From: Chloroflexota bacterium
GTDB lineage: Bacteria; Chloroflexota; UBA6077; FW602-bin22; JACPQP01
DNA length: 12,138 bases
Assembly (NCBI GenBank): GCA_016190465.1
Contig: JACPQP010000462.1
Span: 1-12,138 of the forward strand
Reading direction: 5' to 3'
Positions 1 through 6,533 of this stretch are shown in pieces. The notes under the pieces were generated by a model. That model was not told where the DNA came from, made no database searches, and saw only the letters and a list, made by a program, of their open reading frames with translations. The translations under genes and the position numbers were made by a program. How positions within the stretch are numbered: the first letter of the stretch is position 1; each line of letters begins with the position of its first letter.

Positions 1-36
1 ACTTGGTATGACGCGCGCGCCCGCCAGCCCGTTGCA

Positions 37-1152
37 TCACGGGGAAGGATGGGCGAACTTCAGACACACCGGCATCGGCACGCTGGCCACCTGCCCCGTC
101 GGCGTGGGCTTCCCGGTCTCCGGATCGATTCGGAAGGTGACGATGGTGTCGGTGTCCTGGTTGGCCGCCAACAGGAGGGTCCCCGCGGGGTCGAGGGCGA
201 AGTTGCGCGGGGTCTTCCCTCGGGTCGATTCGTGCCCGACCGGGGTGAGCTGGCCGGTCTCGGCGTCGACGGCGAAGATGGCGATGCTGTCATCCCCGCG
301 GTTGGACCCGTACACGAACCGGCCGGACGGGGCGACGTGCACGTCCGCGCAGTAGCTCGTGCCGGCGAAACCCGGCGGCAGGGTCGAGAGGTTCTGGATC
401 TCCCGGAGCGTGCCGCGCTCCCCATCCCACGCGAACGTGGTCATCGTCGAGTCCAGCTCGTTGATGACGTAGACGAAGCGGCCGTTCGGGTGGAAGTCGA
501 GGTGACGTGGCCCGGCCCCCGGGTGCACCGGCGCCCAGGGCACGTCGTTGGGCACCAGCTTTCCCCGCTCCAGGTCCAGCCGGTACACCAGGACCCGGTC
601 GAGCCCCAGGTCGGCGACCAGCGCGAAGCGGTTGGTGGGGTCGAGGTTGATCGAGTGGGCGTGCGGCCCCTCCTGGCGCCGCGGGTTCACGCTGGACCCC
701 ACGTGCTGGACGAAGTCGCTGGCCGGCCCCAACCGCCCGCCGTCCTCGATCGGCAGCATAGCCACGCTCCCGCCGGAGTAGTTCGCCACCAGCACGTATC
801 TCCCGGTCTGATCCACGCTGAGGTGGCAGGGGCCGGTTCCCCCCGAGGACTGACGATTGAGGAAGGACAGCGCCCCGGTCGCCGGGTCGATGTGGAACGC
901 GCTGGCCGCCCCGCTGGTGCGCCCGTCGATGTCCTGCACTTCGTTCACCGCGTAGAGGCAGCGATGGCGCGGATCCAGCGCCACGAACGACGGGTTCACC
1001 ACGCCTGCCATCGTGTGGGCGTGGGTCAAGGCGCCGGTGGAAGGGTCCAACCGATAGACATAGATCCCTTCCGCCCCACGAGCCGCGCGAGGGTCGCTCC
1101 GGGTGTAGGTCCCCACGAAGACAAAGGTCGCCGTTGTATCCTGGCTGGTCAT
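37..1152 (-). CDS. Lactonase-family seven-bladed beta-propeller protein (6-phosphogluconolactonase-like)
   Basis: The 371-residue product matches the lactonase family (PF10282), whose best known member, E. coli Pgl/YbhE, hydrolyses 6-phosphogluconolactone in the oxidative pentose phosphate pathway. Seen in the sequence: an opening FVGTYTR strand, repeated blade units of the pattern DPxTGxL, and the family landmarks GPCHLSVD, GPHAHSIN, GPRHLDFHP, SNRGDDSIAIF and TPRNFALDPAG. No signal peptide is visible, so it is probably cytoplasmic, and its length is normal for the family. I chose the ATG at 1152 over the upstream in-frame start at 1254 because GGAGGT (1165-1160 on the minus strand) lies 7 bases before it and homology begins a few residues later. 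It is divergent from the toxin-antitoxin pair. Many members of this family are not proven phosphogluconolactonases, so the substrate is uncertain even though the fold is secure. Confidence 0.9.
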   Translation of the reverse strand: MTSQDTTATFVFVGTYTRSDPRAARGAEGIYVYRLDPSTGALTHAHTMAGVVNPSFVALDPRHRCLYAVNEVQDIDGRTSGAASAFHIDPATGALSFLNRQSSGGTGPCHLSVDQTGRYVLVANYSGGSVAMLPIEDGGRLGPASDFVQHVGSSVNPRRQEGPHAHSINLDPTNRFALVADLGLDRVLVYRLDLERGKLVPNDVPWAPVHPGAGPRHLDFHPNGRFVYVINELDSTMTTFAWDGERGTLREIQNLSTLPPGFAGTSYCADVHVAPSGRFVYGSNRGDDSIAIFAVDAETGQLTPVGHESTRGKTPRNFALDPAGTLLLAANQDTDTIVTFRIDPETGKPTPTGQVASVPMPVCLKFAHPSP

Positions 1153-1245
1153 CTTCTGTACCTCCGTCTGCCTGTTACTTCGCCGCGCTTTCGCGGATCG
1201 CTGTGGTGTCGCGGGTTCCGGTAGTACCCCGCTTCCACACGCACG

Positions 1246-1266
1246 TGGTATCATTGAGTTGTACCA
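1246..1266. promoter_or_regulatory. Inverted repeat upstream of the antitoxin, candidate operator
   Basis: TGGTA (1246-1250) and TACCA (1262-1266) form an inverted repeat with an 11-base spacer, just before the ribosome binding site GGAGGAG (1271-1277) of the antitoxin gene. A second close pair, GGTA/TACC, lies at 1220-1228. AbrB/MazE-type antitoxins usually repress their own operon by binding such dyads, so the position fits an autoregulatory operator. The arms are short and could occur by chance. Confidence 0.3.
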
Positions 1267-1277
1267 GACTGGAGGAG

Positions 1278-1307
1278 ATTATACTATGGCCCACCGAGTA
1301 GGACCAA
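1278..1307 (-). promoter_or_regulatory. Candidate promoter for the lactonase-like gene
   Basis: Read on the minus strand, TTGGTC (1307-1302) is followed 18 bases later by a perfect TATAAT (1283-1278). This would start transcription near 1271, leaving a leader of about 120 bases before the ATG at 1152. The boxes lie across the start codon of the divergent antitoxin gene, so the two units would share control DNA. The -10 is good and the -35 is only fair; this is inference from matches alone. Confidence 0.3.
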
Positions 1308-1564
1308 AAGGGCAAGTGGTCATTGCCAAGGAGATCCGCGATCGACTGGGAGTGAGACCCGGATGGCTGGCGATCCAGCGCCTTGTCGATGACCACGTCG
1401 AAGTCTACTTCGTCCCTCCCGAGCACCGCAGGTCTCTGAAAGGCGTTTTCGCCGAGCACGTCGAGTTGCGTGTACCTCCAGGCGAGGAATGGCATCGGGC
1501 CCGGGAGTACGCGTGGCAGACTGCCGTCCAGAACAAGGTTCAGGGCCAGGGTGACGGATCGTGA
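1286..1564 (+). CDS. vapB: AbrB/MazE-family antitoxin (VapB-type)
   Basis: A 92-residue protein whose first 45 or so residues are a typical swapped-hairpin AbrB/SpoVT DNA-binding domain. The motif run VGPKGQVVIAKEIRDRLGV is near residues 4-22, followed by PGW and an EVYFVPP strand. The C-terminal half (about residues 50-92) is charged and probably flexible, as expected for the part that wraps and neutralises the toxin. The ATG at 1286 is chosen over an upstream start at 1259 because GGAGGAG (1271-1277) sits 8 bases before it and family homology starts at once. The stop codon overlaps the toxin start in a GTGA arrangement at 1561-1564, so the two proteins are translationally coupled. By analogy it binds DNA as a dimer and represses its own operon. 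Confidence in the fold is high; the pairing with a PIN toxin makes the antitoxin role very likely. Confidence 0.88.
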   Translation: MAHRVGPKGQVVIAKEIRDRLGVRPGWLAIQRLVDDHVEVYFVPPEHRRSLKGVFAEHVELRVPPGEEWHRAREYAWQTAVQNKVQGQGDGS

Positions 1565-1971
1565 GTGCGCATATCGATACCAGCGTGGTGGTCCGCTATC
1601 TGACGGGCGACCCTCCGTCTCTGGCAGATCAGGCCGCCCGCATCCTCGACGGCGAGAGCGACCTCCTGGTGACCGATGTCGTGCTGGCTGAGACGGCCTA
1701 CGTGCTCACCTCAGTATATCGCGTGCCACGGCAGGTGGTGGTAGACCACCTGATTGGCTTCATCCAGAAGGAGAATATCACCGTTTCGGGTCTCGACAAG
1801 GCCACGGTCATCCAGGCGCTCCTGCTGTGTCGCCCGTCCGGTCGGGTGTCCTTTGCCGACGCGCTGGTATGGTCGGCAGCCCGGTCGGCCGGTGTCAGGA
1901 CGATCTACTCCTTCGACGAGCGGTTCCCGTCCGACGAGGTCGAGGTCCGTCGCGCTCCACGAGGTACGTAG
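1561..1971 (+). CDS. vapC: PIN-domain ribonuclease toxin (VapC-type)
   Basis: A 136-residue PIN-domain protein. The four acidic residues that bind the catalytic metal in this family are all present: D6 (in HIDTSV), E44 (LAETAY), D100 (SFADALV) and D119 (SFDERF). The enzyme is therefore predicted to be an intact Mg/Mn-dependent endoribonuclease. VapC toxins typically cut tRNA or 23S rRNA, but the RNA target cannot be read from sequence. The GTG start at 1561 overlaps the antitoxin stop, the standard antitoxin-first layout. There is no signal peptide or membrane segment, so it acts in the cytoplasm. Codon use resembles its neighbours, so there is no compositional sign of recent transfer, although such cassettes are commonly mobile. 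Nothing suggests inactivation. Confidence 0.92.
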   Translation: MSAHIDTSVVVRYLTGDPPSLADQAARILDGESDLLVTDVVLAETAYVLTSVYRVPRQVVVDHLIGFIQKENITVSGLDKATVIQALLLCRPSGRVSFADALVWSAARSAGVRTIYSFDERFPSDEVEVRRAPRGT

Positions 1972-1994
1972 CGACGGTTCCCAAGCGGTCACAC

Positions 1995-2030
1995 GGTCGG
2001 TGGTGGCTCCACAACCGGACCACCGCGACC
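1995..2030 (+). terminator. GC-rich hairpin after the toxin gene, possible terminator
   Basis: CGGTGGT (1998-2004) pairs perfectly with ACCACCG (2019-2025) around a 14-base loop. Three further pairs, GGT (1995-1997) with ACC (2028-2030), extend it across a two-base bulge. It begins 24 bases after the toxin stop. There is no T-run, so it is at best a non-canonical terminator. The rest of 1972-2150 shows no gene. Confidence 0.3.
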
Positions 2031-2150
2031 CCGGCTGACCGCTGAAAGCCGATTGCCGATCGCTGCACGGAAGGGGAGCGCGCAGCGCACCCCCATGGCA
2101 CCGGCAAGATGGCGCTCCTGCCGGACCGGGCGAGCCTGGCGTGAAGCTCG

Positions 2151-2957
2151 CTAGGATCCCTTGCTGAGGCCCAACCGGCGGCGCACGGCGGCGCCGGCAA
2201 CGTCGACGACGAATCGTGGCAACGCGAGCTGGCGTCGCCAGCGCCACGGCTGGACGATCAGCCGGAAGAGCCAGTCGAGCCCCAGGCCGCGTAACCAGGC
2301 CGGCGCGCGCGGCACCTGCCCGGACAGGAAGTCGAAGACGCCGCCCACCCCCATCGCCAGCCCCACGTCCAATGTCGGCAGGCGGTGGGCGATCCACTTC
2401 TCCTGGACGGGCGCGCCGAAGGCGACGAACAGGATGTCGATTGGCGCGGCGGCGGCGAGCGCGGCGCGGATCTCGGCCTCGCCCGCGGGCCGGGGCGAGC
2501 CGGCGAACGTGCCGGCGACGGTGAGGCCGGGGAACCGGCGCCGCAGACTGCTCGCCGTCGTCTCGGCCACGCCTGGCGCGGCGCCGAGCAGGAAGACCCG
2601 GTACCCCTCCGCGGCGGCGAGCGCGACCAGACTGGTGGTGAGGTCGGTGCCGGTCACCTGCTCGCGCAGCGGCGTGCCGAGCAGCCGCCCAGCCAGCAAC
2701 AGGCCAGCGCCATCGGGGATCGCCAGGTGGGCCCGGTTGAGGATGGCGCGAAACTCCGGGTCCTCCTGGGCGGCCATCACAAACTCGGCGTTCGGGGTGA
2801 CGACGTGCCAGCCCCGGCCGGCTCGCAGCCAGGCTCGGGCCAGCGCCAGCGCCTCGTCCATCGTCACGTCGTCGACGCGGACGCCGAGGACGTCGACCGA
2901 GCGCGGAGACGGGCGTGGCACGTCAGCTTCCGCGGCCGATTCCGCGTCCGGCGGCAT
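2151..2957 (-). CDS. WecG/TagA/CpsF-family glycosyltransferase (GT26)
   Basis: A 268-residue member of the WecG/TagA/CpsF family. These enzymes add N-acetylmannosamine or a related sugar from UDP to an undecaprenyl-linked carrier at the inner face of the membrane, in teichoic acid, enterobacterial common antigen or capsule synthesis. Seen: TPNAEF (T54, N56), IPDGAG with the probable catalytic D82, VTGTDL (101-106), a Rossmann-like VFLLGAAPGVAE segment, FGAPVQEKW with Q185, GVGGVFDFLSG, and a C-terminal tail rich in W and R (about 226-250) of the kind that docks on the membrane. The ATG at 2957 is preferred because GGAGAGG lies just upstream and the family domain starts at about residue 20; an in-frame ORF extends to 3113 but without family similarity. 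Odd point: the arginine usually placed before VTG is Q100 here. The exact sugar is not predictable. Confidence 0.9.
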   Translation of the reverse strand: MPPDAESAAEADVPRPSPRSVDVLGVRVDDVTMDEALALARAWLRAGRGWHVVTPNAEFVMAAQEDPEFRAILNRAHLAIPDGAGLLLAGRLLGTPLREQVTGTDLTTSLVALAAAEGYRVFLLGAAPGVAETTASSLRRRFPGLTVAGTFAGSPRPAGEAEIRAALAAAAPIDILFVAFGAPVQEKWIAHRLPTLDVGLAMGVGGVFDFLSGQVPRAPAWLRGLGLDWLFRLIVQPWRWRRQLALPRFVVDVAGAAVRRRLGLSKGS

Positions 2958-3058
2958 CTTTGACCTCTCCACGGTGACCCCTACTCGCACGTTTCGTCTC
3001 CAGTGCGGTAACTGGTCTCGGACTCGAGGAGGGCCGGTTGCGAAGTAGCCGTGGTGCC

Positions 3059-3087
3059 ATGTTACCCCAGCCGCCGTTCGAACGCAA
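3059..3087 (-). promoter_or_regulatory. Candidate promoter for the WecG-like gene
   Basis: On the minus strand TTGCGT (3087-3082) and TAACAT (3064-3059) are 17 bases apart, the preferred sigma-70 spacing, placing a start near 3052 and a leader of about 95 bases. It falls in the 168-base gap after the membrane glycosyltransferase, so the WecG-like gene could be transcribed alone or by read-through. The -35 region overlaps the small palindrome CGTTCGAACG (3075-3084), which could be a regulator site or chance. Confidence 0.35.
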
Positions 3088-3125
3088 AGCGGCGAAGTCC
3101 CCCTGATCTTCACGGCGGCCCTGCC

Positions 3126-4994
3126 TCAGCGACCGGGCCCGAGATCGATCAGCGCCGACTCCGCCGGCCGCCCCGAGGCATCAACTCCGGGCAGGCGCTG
3201 CATCGTCTCCAGCAAATACCAACCGACCGACAGGTGGGTGACCACGGCCGACGACGGCATGCTGATCTCGCGCGGGTCCAGGATGGTCTCGCCCGGCCGC
3301 CAGCGCGAGGTGGGCCACTGGCCCGCGAGTGGCTGGCCATCGGCCTGGCCGACCAGGCGGCCCATTGCGTCAAGGGCGTGAACGGAGACCGTGAGGTCGC
3401 GGTCAATCGGCTGGAGGGCCCGCCAGCGCAAGGCCAGCACGATGGTGTCATCTCGCTCGGTGGCCAGGACCTCGAGGCCGTAGGCGACCAGCTCGATCCG
3501 GTCGTCGAAGCGGTGCGTCAGGGTCCGAACCGGGTGCTGGACCGGGGGATCACCGACGGTCCGGACGAACACCGTCGTCGGCTGCCCCTCGTGAAGCCGC
3601 GGGTCGACAAACCGCCGCAGGGGAGCGTAGGTCGCCCGAAACCAGTCATCTTCCCGAAGCCACCGGTCAGAAGGAATGGCGACCAGGTAATCGGGCCGAT
3701 AGCTCTTGATGCTCCAGACGAGGTCTTTCTCCCGGAGATGCGGGACCACCGCGGGCTTGACCAACCCCACGAAGTCGAACATCGGCCGCTGGCTGAAGTA
3801 GCCCAGTCGCCCCACCTCCAGCGCGCCCACCAGGCTGTGCGGGTCGGTGCGTTCGCGCAGCCAGCTCCCGATCTCCTCGTACTGGCGCATTTTCGCGTCC
3901 GGCACATCCCGCCCGTAACTCTGCGTGTACTGTGCGGACGGGACCACCAGCGTGAGGGCGGCAAGCAGGTAAACCATCGCCGCGACAGGCTGCGACCGCT
4001 GCCACCATCGTCGGGCCAGACGCCAGACCAAACGAACGATGGTGCCCACGCCCAGCGCCGCGAACAGGCCGAGCACGGCGTGCAGTGGTGCGGCGTACCA
4101 GTGGTAGAAGGCCACCCCGAGGAAGGTGTAGCCGGCGAGCTGCGCCACCGGCCAGGCCAGGAGGAGGAGTACCCAGCGGGCGCGCCCAGCCGCGTAAACC
4201 ACACCTACCAGACCGAGCACCGCGGCCAGCGGGTTCAGGCCGGCTGCCCACCGAAGCCACCCGACCAGGGCCGGCCCCGTGGCCATCCACCAGCCGGTCT
4301 GCGCCTGGGCCGTCTTGGCGGCGAGAGAGAACGGCAGAGGAGAGCCGTAGGTCACCCACGCGTACAGATACCAGGGCGCCACGGTCAGCACGAAGAGGGA
4401 GACCGCCCGAACGGGTAGTTTCCGATACTGCTGCGCCTCCGCTGCCAGGAGAATCGCCCCGAGCAGTATGCCATCCGGTCGGGTGAGGGCGAGCGCTCCG
4501 AGCGCCAGGGCCGCCAGGACGAGCCGCCGCTGGCGCCAGAAGGAGAGGCCGGCGAAGCCGGTGGCCAGCAGCAGGCTCGTTTCCTGGCCGACACTCTGCA
4601 CCAGGGAAGGCGAGAGCATCACGGCGAAGGGGGCGAGGAGTGCGGCTGCCCGCTCTCCCTCGCGCCAGCAGATAGCGCTGGCGAAGATGCCGGCCGCGAT
4701 CAGCGCCACCAGGCTCAGCCAGTATCCCAGCGTCGCCAGATCGACGGACGGAAGCAACGCGCCCAGCGCCCCCAGGAGCAATGCGAAAAGCGGGGTCGTC
4801 GTCGAGAGGACCGGCTCGCCGGGGTTGAAGACCAGCCCCCGCCCGTCCCGCAGATTCGCCGCGTAGCGGAACGTGATGTACGGATCGTCGTAGGGCGGCG
4901 CCTGCACCCAACGGGCCACCGCCGCTCCGGCCAGAGCCGCCGGGACGACTGCGGCGAGCCAGGCGGGCAAAGGGGTTCGCTTCACAGTTGTCAC
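3126..4994 (-). CDS. GT-C type membrane glycosyltransferase (GT39/ArnT/AftB-like) with C-terminal soluble domain
   Basis: A 622-residue polytopic membrane protein. Family features seen: an N-terminal transmembrane helix, then the loop motif YDDPYITFRYAANL with the acidic pair D36-D37 expected to act in catalysis, NPGEPV (57-62), LTRPDG (170-175), and FYHWYAAPLHA near 297-306. About ten hydrophobic segments run to residue 355. The mid-section (360-480) contains FDFVGLVKP and YRPDYLVAIPS, typical of this family. The last 130 or so residues form a hydrophilic module (LRWRALQPIDRDLTV, GQWPTSRWRPGE) that resembles a beta-sandwich tail found on other Chloroflexota membrane glycosyltransferases. Such enzymes move a sugar from a polyprenyl-phosphate donor to a glycan, lipid or protein on the outer face. 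The GTG start at 4994 overlaps the TGA of the acetamidase gene and has no ribosome binding site of its own, implying translational coupling. Donor and acceptor are unknown. Confidence 0.82.
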   Translation of the reverse strand: MTTVKRTPLPAWLAAVVPAALAGAAVARWVQAPPYDDPYITFRYAANLRDGRGLVFNPGEPVLSTTTPLFALLLGALGALLPSVDLATLGYWLSLVALIAAGIFASAICWREGERAAALLAPFAVMLSPSLVQSVGQETSLLLATGFAGLSFWRQRRLVLAALALGALALTRPDGILLGAILLAAEAQQYRKLPVRAVSLFVLTVAPWYLYAWVTYGSPLPFSLAAKTAQAQTGWWMATGPALVGWLRWAAGLNPLAAVLGLVGVVYAAGRARWVLLLLAWPVAQLAGYTFLGVAFYHWYAAPLHAVLGLFAALGVGTIVRLVWRLARRWWQRSQPVAAMVYLLAALTLVVPSAQYTQSYGRDVPDAKMRQYEEIGSWLRERTDPHSLVGALEVGRLGYFSQRPMFDFVGLVKPAVVPHLREKDLVWSIKSYRPDYLVAIPSDRWLREDDWFRATYAPLRRFVDPRLHEGQPTTVFVRTVGDPPVQHPVRTLTHRFDDRIELVAYGLEVLATERDDTIVLALRWRALQPIDRDLTVSVHALDAMGRLVGQADGQPLAGQWPTSRWRPGETILDPREISMPSSAVVTHLSVGWYLLETMQRLPGVDASGRPAESALIDLGPGR

Positions 4995-6238
4995 GGAGGA
5001 AGGCGGTCGATCAGGTACCGCTTCGGCATCACCGCCCGGATCGTCTCCGAGTTGCCGATCCGGCCGTCGGCGACCTGGGTGGCCAGCAGGTAGGCTTCGG
5101 CGCGGTCCCAGCCGTAGTCGGCCTCCATCCAGAGGATCAGGTCGCGGAAGGCGGCCTGGAGAGTCCGATCCAGGGGATTGCCCGCCGCGACGACGACGAT
5201 CGCCTCCGGCGTCTCGACCCGCGGCCAGTGGAAGCCGGCCGGTCGCCCCTTCTGAAGCCCGACCGTCAGTGTCACCGTCGCCCGCGCCTCGATGGCCGTG
5301 TTGCCGATCTCGGCGTCGCCCATCGCTGCGTGGCAGTCGCCGACGAAGAGCAGCCCGCCCGGTACCGCCACCGGCAAGTACACCGTCGCGCCGGGGGCGA
5401 TCTCGGGGCAGTCCATGTTGCCGCCGTGCGATCCCGGCCGACCGCTGCTCAGCGCCTCCAGCGCCGGCGCGGTGCCGATGACGCCGACCATCGGGCGGGC
5501 CGGGAAGCGCAGGCGCTCGCTCCAGTGGACCAGACCGTCGGCGACGCGGACGATCTTGATCCGATCCGCGGCGAAGAGGTCGCCGAGCGGGCTCAGCGCC
5601 TTGCGGAAGCGCGTCACCCCCTGATCGTCGAGGTCGATGTGATCGATCCGCACCACCAGCGTGTCACCGGGCTCGGCCCCGCGGACGAAGATCGGGCCGG
5701 TGACCGGGTTCGGCCCGATCACCCCGGCGTCGCGCTCGGCGTGGAACCGGGCCAGGCGCTCCGATTGCTGGTCCCTGGCCGTCCGGATCCGGCCGCTCAG
5801 CGCGTCCTCGGTCTCCAGCGCCACCGTCGCGCCCGGATCGACGACGAGGGCCGGGGCCACGTCCGGGCCGATGACGTAGCCCAGCCGGTCGCGGCGGATG
5901 AGGGGCACCGATGCGGGGTGATCGCGGGCGCCGGTCTCCCCACCGGGCGTCCCCGCTTCGCTCCCGGCGGCTGTCCCACCGGCATCGCCGGCCCCGCCCG
6001 CCGGGACAAGCCGGGCGATCACCTGGTCGCGGGCCTCCGCCGCGGCCTGAAGCGCGGCGTAGGCGGCCTCCACGCGCTCCTGAGCCGGCTGAAGGTGGCC
6101 GGAGCCGACCAGGCCGAGGCGCAGGTCCAGCTCGGCAGCTTCGAGCGCGTCGCGAGCCTCCAGGTAGGCGGCGGTCGCCGCACGAACGGCCTCTTCGGCC
6201 CGGCGGCGGTCGTTGCCTGCGTCGGTATTGGGTGTCAC
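4991..6238 (-). CDS. Acetamidase/formamidase family protein with N-terminal helical extension
   Basis: A 415-residue protein. Residues from about 112 to 415 are a complete acetamidase/formamidase domain (PF03069), which hydrolyses short amides to the acid plus ammonia. Landmarks: RDRLGYVIGPDVAPAL (116-131), GPNPVTGPIFVRGAEPGDTL (175-194), HGGNMDCPEI (271-280), LPVAVPGG, and the signature FVGDCHAAMGDAEIGNTAIE (298-317). Residues 8-78 are an unusual Ala/Glu/Arg-rich region likely to form a helical hairpin or coiled coil. It is joined by a Gly/Ala-rich linker (about 79-105). The GTG at 6238 is preferred over the ORF start at 6586 because AGGAGG (6253-6248) sits 9 bases upstream, and upstream codons run through a palindromic repeat. 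The gene overlaps the downstream glycosyltransferase by 4 bp. Substrate is unproven; nitrogen scavenging from formamide or acetamide is the family norm. Confidence 0.88.
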   Translation of the reverse strand: MTPNTDAGNDRRRAEEAVRAATAAYLEARDALEAAELDLRLGLVGSGHLQPAQERVEAAYAALQAAAEARDQVIARLVPAGGAGDAGGTAAGSEAGTPGGETGARDHPASVPLIRRDRLGYVIGPDVAPALVVDPGATVALETEDALSGRIRTARDQQSERLARFHAERDAGVIGPNPVTGPIFVRGAEPGDTLVVRIDHIDLDDQGVTRFRKALSPLGDLFAADRIKIVRVADGLVHWSERLRFPARPMVGVIGTAPALEALSSGRPGSHGGNMDCPEIAPGATVYLPVAVPGGLLFVGDCHAAMGDAEIGNTAIEARATVTLTVGLQKGRPAGFHWPRVETPEAIVVVAAGNPLDRTLQAAFRDLILWMEADYGWDRAEAYLLATQVADGRIGNSETIRAVMPKRYLIDRLPP

Positions 6239-6265
6239 GAGCGTGTTCCTCCTCTCCGGGCTTTG

Positions 6266-6414
6266 ACGGACCTCTCCCCCCTTCCCCCCTCCCCGAAGCG
6301 GGGAGGGGGTTTGCGGCCTCCCCCAGCACGCCCATCCAGAGCCGAGGCGACGCGGCAAGGGGGAGGCGAGCTTCCCCTCCCCGCGTCGGGGAGGGGGTAG
6401 GGGGAGAGGTCCGT
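6266..6414. repeat. 149-bp palindromic C/G-rich repeat element
   Basis: The ends are a perfect 15-base inverted repeat, 6266-6280 against 6400-6414 (left arm ACGGACCTCTCCCCC). Each arm also contains its own hairpin: CCCCCTCCCC/GGGGAGGGGG at 6285-6294/6300-6309, and CCCCTCCCC/GGGGAGGGG at 6374-6382/6388-6396. The element can therefore fold as one long imperfect hairpin or as two side-by-side hairpins. It lies in the predicted leader of the acetamidase gene. The right side shares the 16-base string GGGGTAGGGGGAGAGG (6394-6409) with the repeat inside the kinase gene at 9226-9241. No coding capacity or transposase is seen, so it resembles a REP-like or MITE-like intergenic element. Confidence 0.8.
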
Positions 6415-6444
6415 CCCTTGCCCTCCGGCACCGTGAACGTCTCG

Positions 6445-6475
6445 ATTGTACGCGATACCGCGAATCCGCTACAAT
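6445..6475. promoter_or_regulatory. Symmetric bidirectional promoter candidate
   Basis: Plus strand: TTGTAC (6446-6451), 18 bases, TACAAT (6470-6475), predicting a start near 6482 and a leader of about 50 bases before the oxidoreductase. Minus strand: TTGTAG (6474-6469), 18 bases, TACAAT (6450-6445), directed at the acetamidase with a leader of about 200 bases through the palindromic repeat. The two promoters are mirror images, ATTGTA and TACAAT with 19 bases between, so each -10 overlaps the -35 of the other. Strand-by-strand matches are good, and the site lies between divergent genes. Confidence 0.55.
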
Positions 6476-6533
6476 AGCGAGCGGATTGACGCACCCATTC
6501 CCGGTGGGATGGATAAAATCAGGAGAGGAACAG

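Noticed and set aside
1..36. Possible gene at the left edge
   Set aside because: Only 36 bases lie beyond the lactonase stop; no start, stop or motif can be judged.
1259..1285. Plus-strand TTGTAC and TATACT as the antitoxin promoter
   Set aside because: The spacing is only 15 bases and the start would fall after the ATG at 1286, skipping the ribosome binding site.
3051..4418. Plus-strand 455-codon open frame opposite the membrane glycosyltransferase
   Set aside because: It is the GC-rich antisense shadow of a gene with clear family motifs. The product is Arg/Pro/Gly-rich with no recognisable domain.
4988..6400. Plus-strand 470-codon open frame opposite the acetamidase
   Set aside because: It is an antisense shadow; the acetamidase signature is on the minus strand and the frame reads into the palindromic repeat.
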